Shown one piece after another: positions 6,535-7,616 of a stretch of 7,616 nucleotides of DNA (positions are counted from its first letter, which is position 1; each line of letters opens with the position of its first letter). The notes below the pieces were generated by a model. That model did not search any database. It saw only the letters and a list, made by a program, of their open reading frames with translations, and was not told where the DNA came from. Source of the stretch: Oligoflexia bacterium (lineage in GTDB: Bacteria; Myxococcota_A; UBA796; UBA2385); contig JAADHA010000466.1 of the NCBI GenBank assembly GCA_013152105.1, positions 1 through 7,616 of the forward strand, read 5' to 3'. The position numbers were made by a program, and so were the translations under genes.

Positions 6535-6597
6535 ACCACCTCCTCGCGCAAAGCGTCACCGCCTCCAAGCATCCACACGCCCTTCCCTGAGTTGCCC

Positions 6598-7011
6598 GTG
6601 TCCAGCCAAGCCGCCCACGTCGAGCCGATCGGGATCTATCTCACGGTCTTCGGGATGCTGATCGTCCTGACCATGCTGACCTTTGCGGTCAGCTACGCCG
6701 AACTTCCAGGGAACTGGAGCCTGGTCGCTGCGATGACCGTGGCGACGATCAAGGCCATGCTGGTGGGTGCCTGGTTCATGCACCTCAAGCACGACACGCG
6801 CTTCAACCTGATGGTCTTTCTGTCCGCCTTCTGGTTCATGGCGGTGTTCTTTGGCTTTACCATGACGGACCTGACCACCCGCGGCGCGCTCTTCGAAATC
6901 CGCGACAACCACGCCCTACAGGCCGAGAAGGGCGAAAAGTATGCGACGCCGGCGGTTCTGAACGAGGGCGCACACGGTGCAGAGCCTGGGGCCGGCGAGG
7001 GTGGCCACTGA
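6598..7011 (+). CDS. coxD: Cytochrome c oxidase subunit IV family small subunit
   Basis: A 137-residue protein of the prokaryotic cytochrome c oxidase subunit IV (CoxD/CtaF) family, a small subunit thought to aid assembly or stability of the complex. It has three membrane helices (about 11-32, 42-62 and 68-90). The family pattern is clear: IGIYLTVFGMLIVLTMLTF at the start, ATIKAMLVGAWFMHLKHDTRFN (49-70) in the middle. A polar tail (from about 92) ends in a Gly/Ala/Glu/His-rich segment. The start is uncertain: GTG 6598 has a weak GAG six bases upstream, while TTG 6592 (two residues longer) would sit directly against that GAG. I prefer GTG. The gene follows coxC by 63 bp, the loosest junction of the operon. 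Its last codons and stop form the first copy of a 13-bp tandem repeat. Confidence 0.9.
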   Translation: MSSQAAHVEPIGIYLTVFGMLIVLTMLTFAVSYAELPGNWSLVAAMTVATIKAMLVGAWFMHLKHDTRFNLMVFLSAFWFMAVFFGFTMTDLTTRGALFEIRDNHALQAEKGEKYATPAVLNEGAHGAEPGAGEGGH

Positions 7012-7069
7012 GCGGGACCACTGAGCGGGACCACTGAGCGGGACCACTGAGCGGGACCACTGAGCGGGG
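7005..7069 (+). repeat. 13-bp tandem repeat, five copies, spanning the coxD stop codon
   Basis: The unit CCACTGAGCGGGA is repeated head to tail at 7005-7017, 7018-7030, 7031-7043, 7044-7056 and 7057-7069; the first four copies are identical and the fifth ends in G instead of A. Copy 1 contains the final His codon and the TGA stop of coxD. Because 13 is not a multiple of three, the TGA in successive copies (7009, 7022, 7035, 7048, 7061) falls in all three forward frames. The array lies between coxD and the FG-GAP lipoprotein. It could be a slippage product, a set of protein-binding iterons or part of the transcript's 3' end; nothing here decides between these. Confidence 0.95.
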
Positions 7070-7090
7070 AGGATGCTACATATAGCCGCT

Positions 7091-7098
7091 GAGGAGGT
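7091..7098 (+). promoter_or_regulatory. Strong Shine-Dalgarno deciding the lipoprotein start
   Basis: GAGGAGGT ends 8 bases before ATG 7107, a near-ideal ribosome binding site. It favours ATG 7107 over the in-frame ATG at 7140, which has no such element at the right distance. No convincing promoter was found in the gap 7070-7090; CATATAG at 7079-7085 is only weakly -10-like. Confidence 0.65.
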
Positions 7099-7106
7099 CA
7101 ACACAG

Positions 7107-7616
7107 ATGCAGCTACAATTTCTCAGTCTGGGTGTACCGATGAGAGTGGTCCAGGCGGCAGCCCTGATGTTGGTCTTGGGTGGCTGCTCGGACCGAAGCG
7201 GTGACACCGGGACCGCGACCGGCCCGTGGTCGTCCGGCAACGTCCGATCTGCCTCTGATGCCGCACAGGCGACCTGGACTGGCAGCGGTCCCCACTTTCG
7301 GTCCGGCGTGGCCGTTGCGACAGGGTTCGTGGACGGCACAGGCAGCGCCAGTGTCATCATCGGTGCACCTTCGGATGGAAGCTATGAGGGGGATGGCCCC
7401 ATCCAGGGCTTCGCCTACCTGGTCTCCGCGAGCGCGGATGGCGCGGGCAGCGTGGTGGACGCCACGGCCACGGTGGCGGTCGGGGATGCGGGGATTGACG
7501 GCTTCGGGGGGGCGCTGGCCACCGGTGATGTCAACGGCGATGGCATCGACGACCTCGTGGGGGGTGCAGAGTACAGCGCTGCGGACGGATCGGCCTATCT
7601 CCTTCTCGGCCCTGTC
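7107..7616 (+). CDS. FG-GAP repeat lipoprotein (partial, runs off the right edge)
   Basis: The frame starts at ATG 7107 and is open to the window end (170 codons seen). Residues 1-26 form a lipoprotein signal peptide with Arg13, a hydrophobic core (about 14-26) and the lipobox LGGC, so Cys27 is the probable lipidated residue. A Ser/Gly/Asp/Thr-rich linker follows (28-39). The visible mature part has beta-propeller style repeats: a degenerate first unit (about 64-108, with SVIIGAPSDG) and a clear FG-GAP unit (131-170) reading GFGGALATGDVNGDGIDDLVGGAEY, whose DxNxDGxxD calcium loop is Asp141, Asn143, Asp145 and Asp149. FG-GAP proteins fold into integrin alpha-like propellers and are common as surface or secreted proteins in Myxococcota. 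The start is chosen from the strong GAGGAGGT; the in-frame ATG 7140 would give a more conventional short signal peptide. No link to the oxidase is evident; it is probably a separate transcription unit. The exact function is unknown. Confidence 0.85.
   Translation, partial: MQLQFLSLGVPMRVVQAAALMLVLGGCSDRSGDTGTATGPWSSGNVRSASDAAQATWTGSGPHFRSGVAVATGFVDGTGSASVIIGAPSDGSYEGDGPIQGFAYLVSASADGAGSVVDATATVAVGDAGIDGFGGALATGDVNGDGIDDLVGGAEYSAADGSAYLLLGPV

Noticed and set aside
6538..6545. ACCTCCTC after coxC, an exact complement of the GAGGAGGT at 7091-7098
   Set aside because: An 8-base match to a Shine-Dalgarno complement is likely by chance, and the partners are about 550 bases apart.
7065..7090. Terminator after coxD (AGCGG with CCGCT)
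   Set aside because: Only a 5-bp stem with a long loop and no T-tract.
6916..7104. Minus-strand frames through the tandem array encoding a repeated QWSRSVVPLSGPA-type peptide
   Set aside because: The peptide repeat is a by-product of the 13-bp DNA repeat having no stop on that strand; the frames also run antisense through coxD and have no ribosome binding site.

Overview
The window is high-GC DNA. It most resembles a member of the Myxococcota or a related former deltaproteobacterial lineage. Two features point that way: the protein ending at the left edge has a Cys-Gly-Cys / hydrophobic helix / Arg-cluster tail of the MYXO-CTERM kind behind an Asp/Gly/Ser/Thr-rich linker, and the right edge opens a lipoprotein with an FG-GAP (integrin-like, calcium-loop) repeat behind a similar DTG-type linker. 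The taxonomic call is an inference from these protein styles, not from a marker gene.

Almost everything between the edges is one locus for building a caa3-type (heme aa3, CuA, fused cytochrome c) terminal oxidase, arranged around a 189-bp divergent intergenic region (1827-2015). Leftward run two assembly genes: ctaB (heme O synthase, 906-1826) and an N-terminally anchored SCO copper chaperone (262-873). Rightward runs a tight operon: a small unrecognised single-helix membrane protein (2016-2276), a second SCO protein with both a signal sequence and a C-terminal membrane helix (2273-3139), coxB with a C-terminal cytochrome c domain (3136-4155), coxA (4156-5817), coxC (5821-6534) and the small subunit IV gene coxD (6598-7011). 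The first three are joined by GTGA stop/start overlaps, and coxA begins on the base after the coxB stop.

The genes work together as follows. CtaB makes heme O, the precursor of heme A; the heme A synthase (ctaA) is not in the window. The SCO proteins are expected to deliver copper to, or reduce, the CuA cysteines of CoxB. CoxA carries heme a, heme a3 and CuB. CoxC and CoxD complete the membrane core. CoxA has YSHPVVY in helix VI instead of the Glu-containing motif, which places it in the A2 type of heme-copper oxidases. All key metal ligands in CoxA and CoxB are intact.

The most unusual DNA feature is a five-copy 13-bp tandem repeat (7005-7069) that begins inside the last codons of coxD, contains its stop codon in the first copy, and fills much of the gap before the FG-GAP lipoprotein. 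The locus is otherwise a fairly standard respiratory cluster. I see no RNA gene, CRISPR array, transposon or convincing intrinsic terminator, and no gene-free stretch longer than 300 bases.
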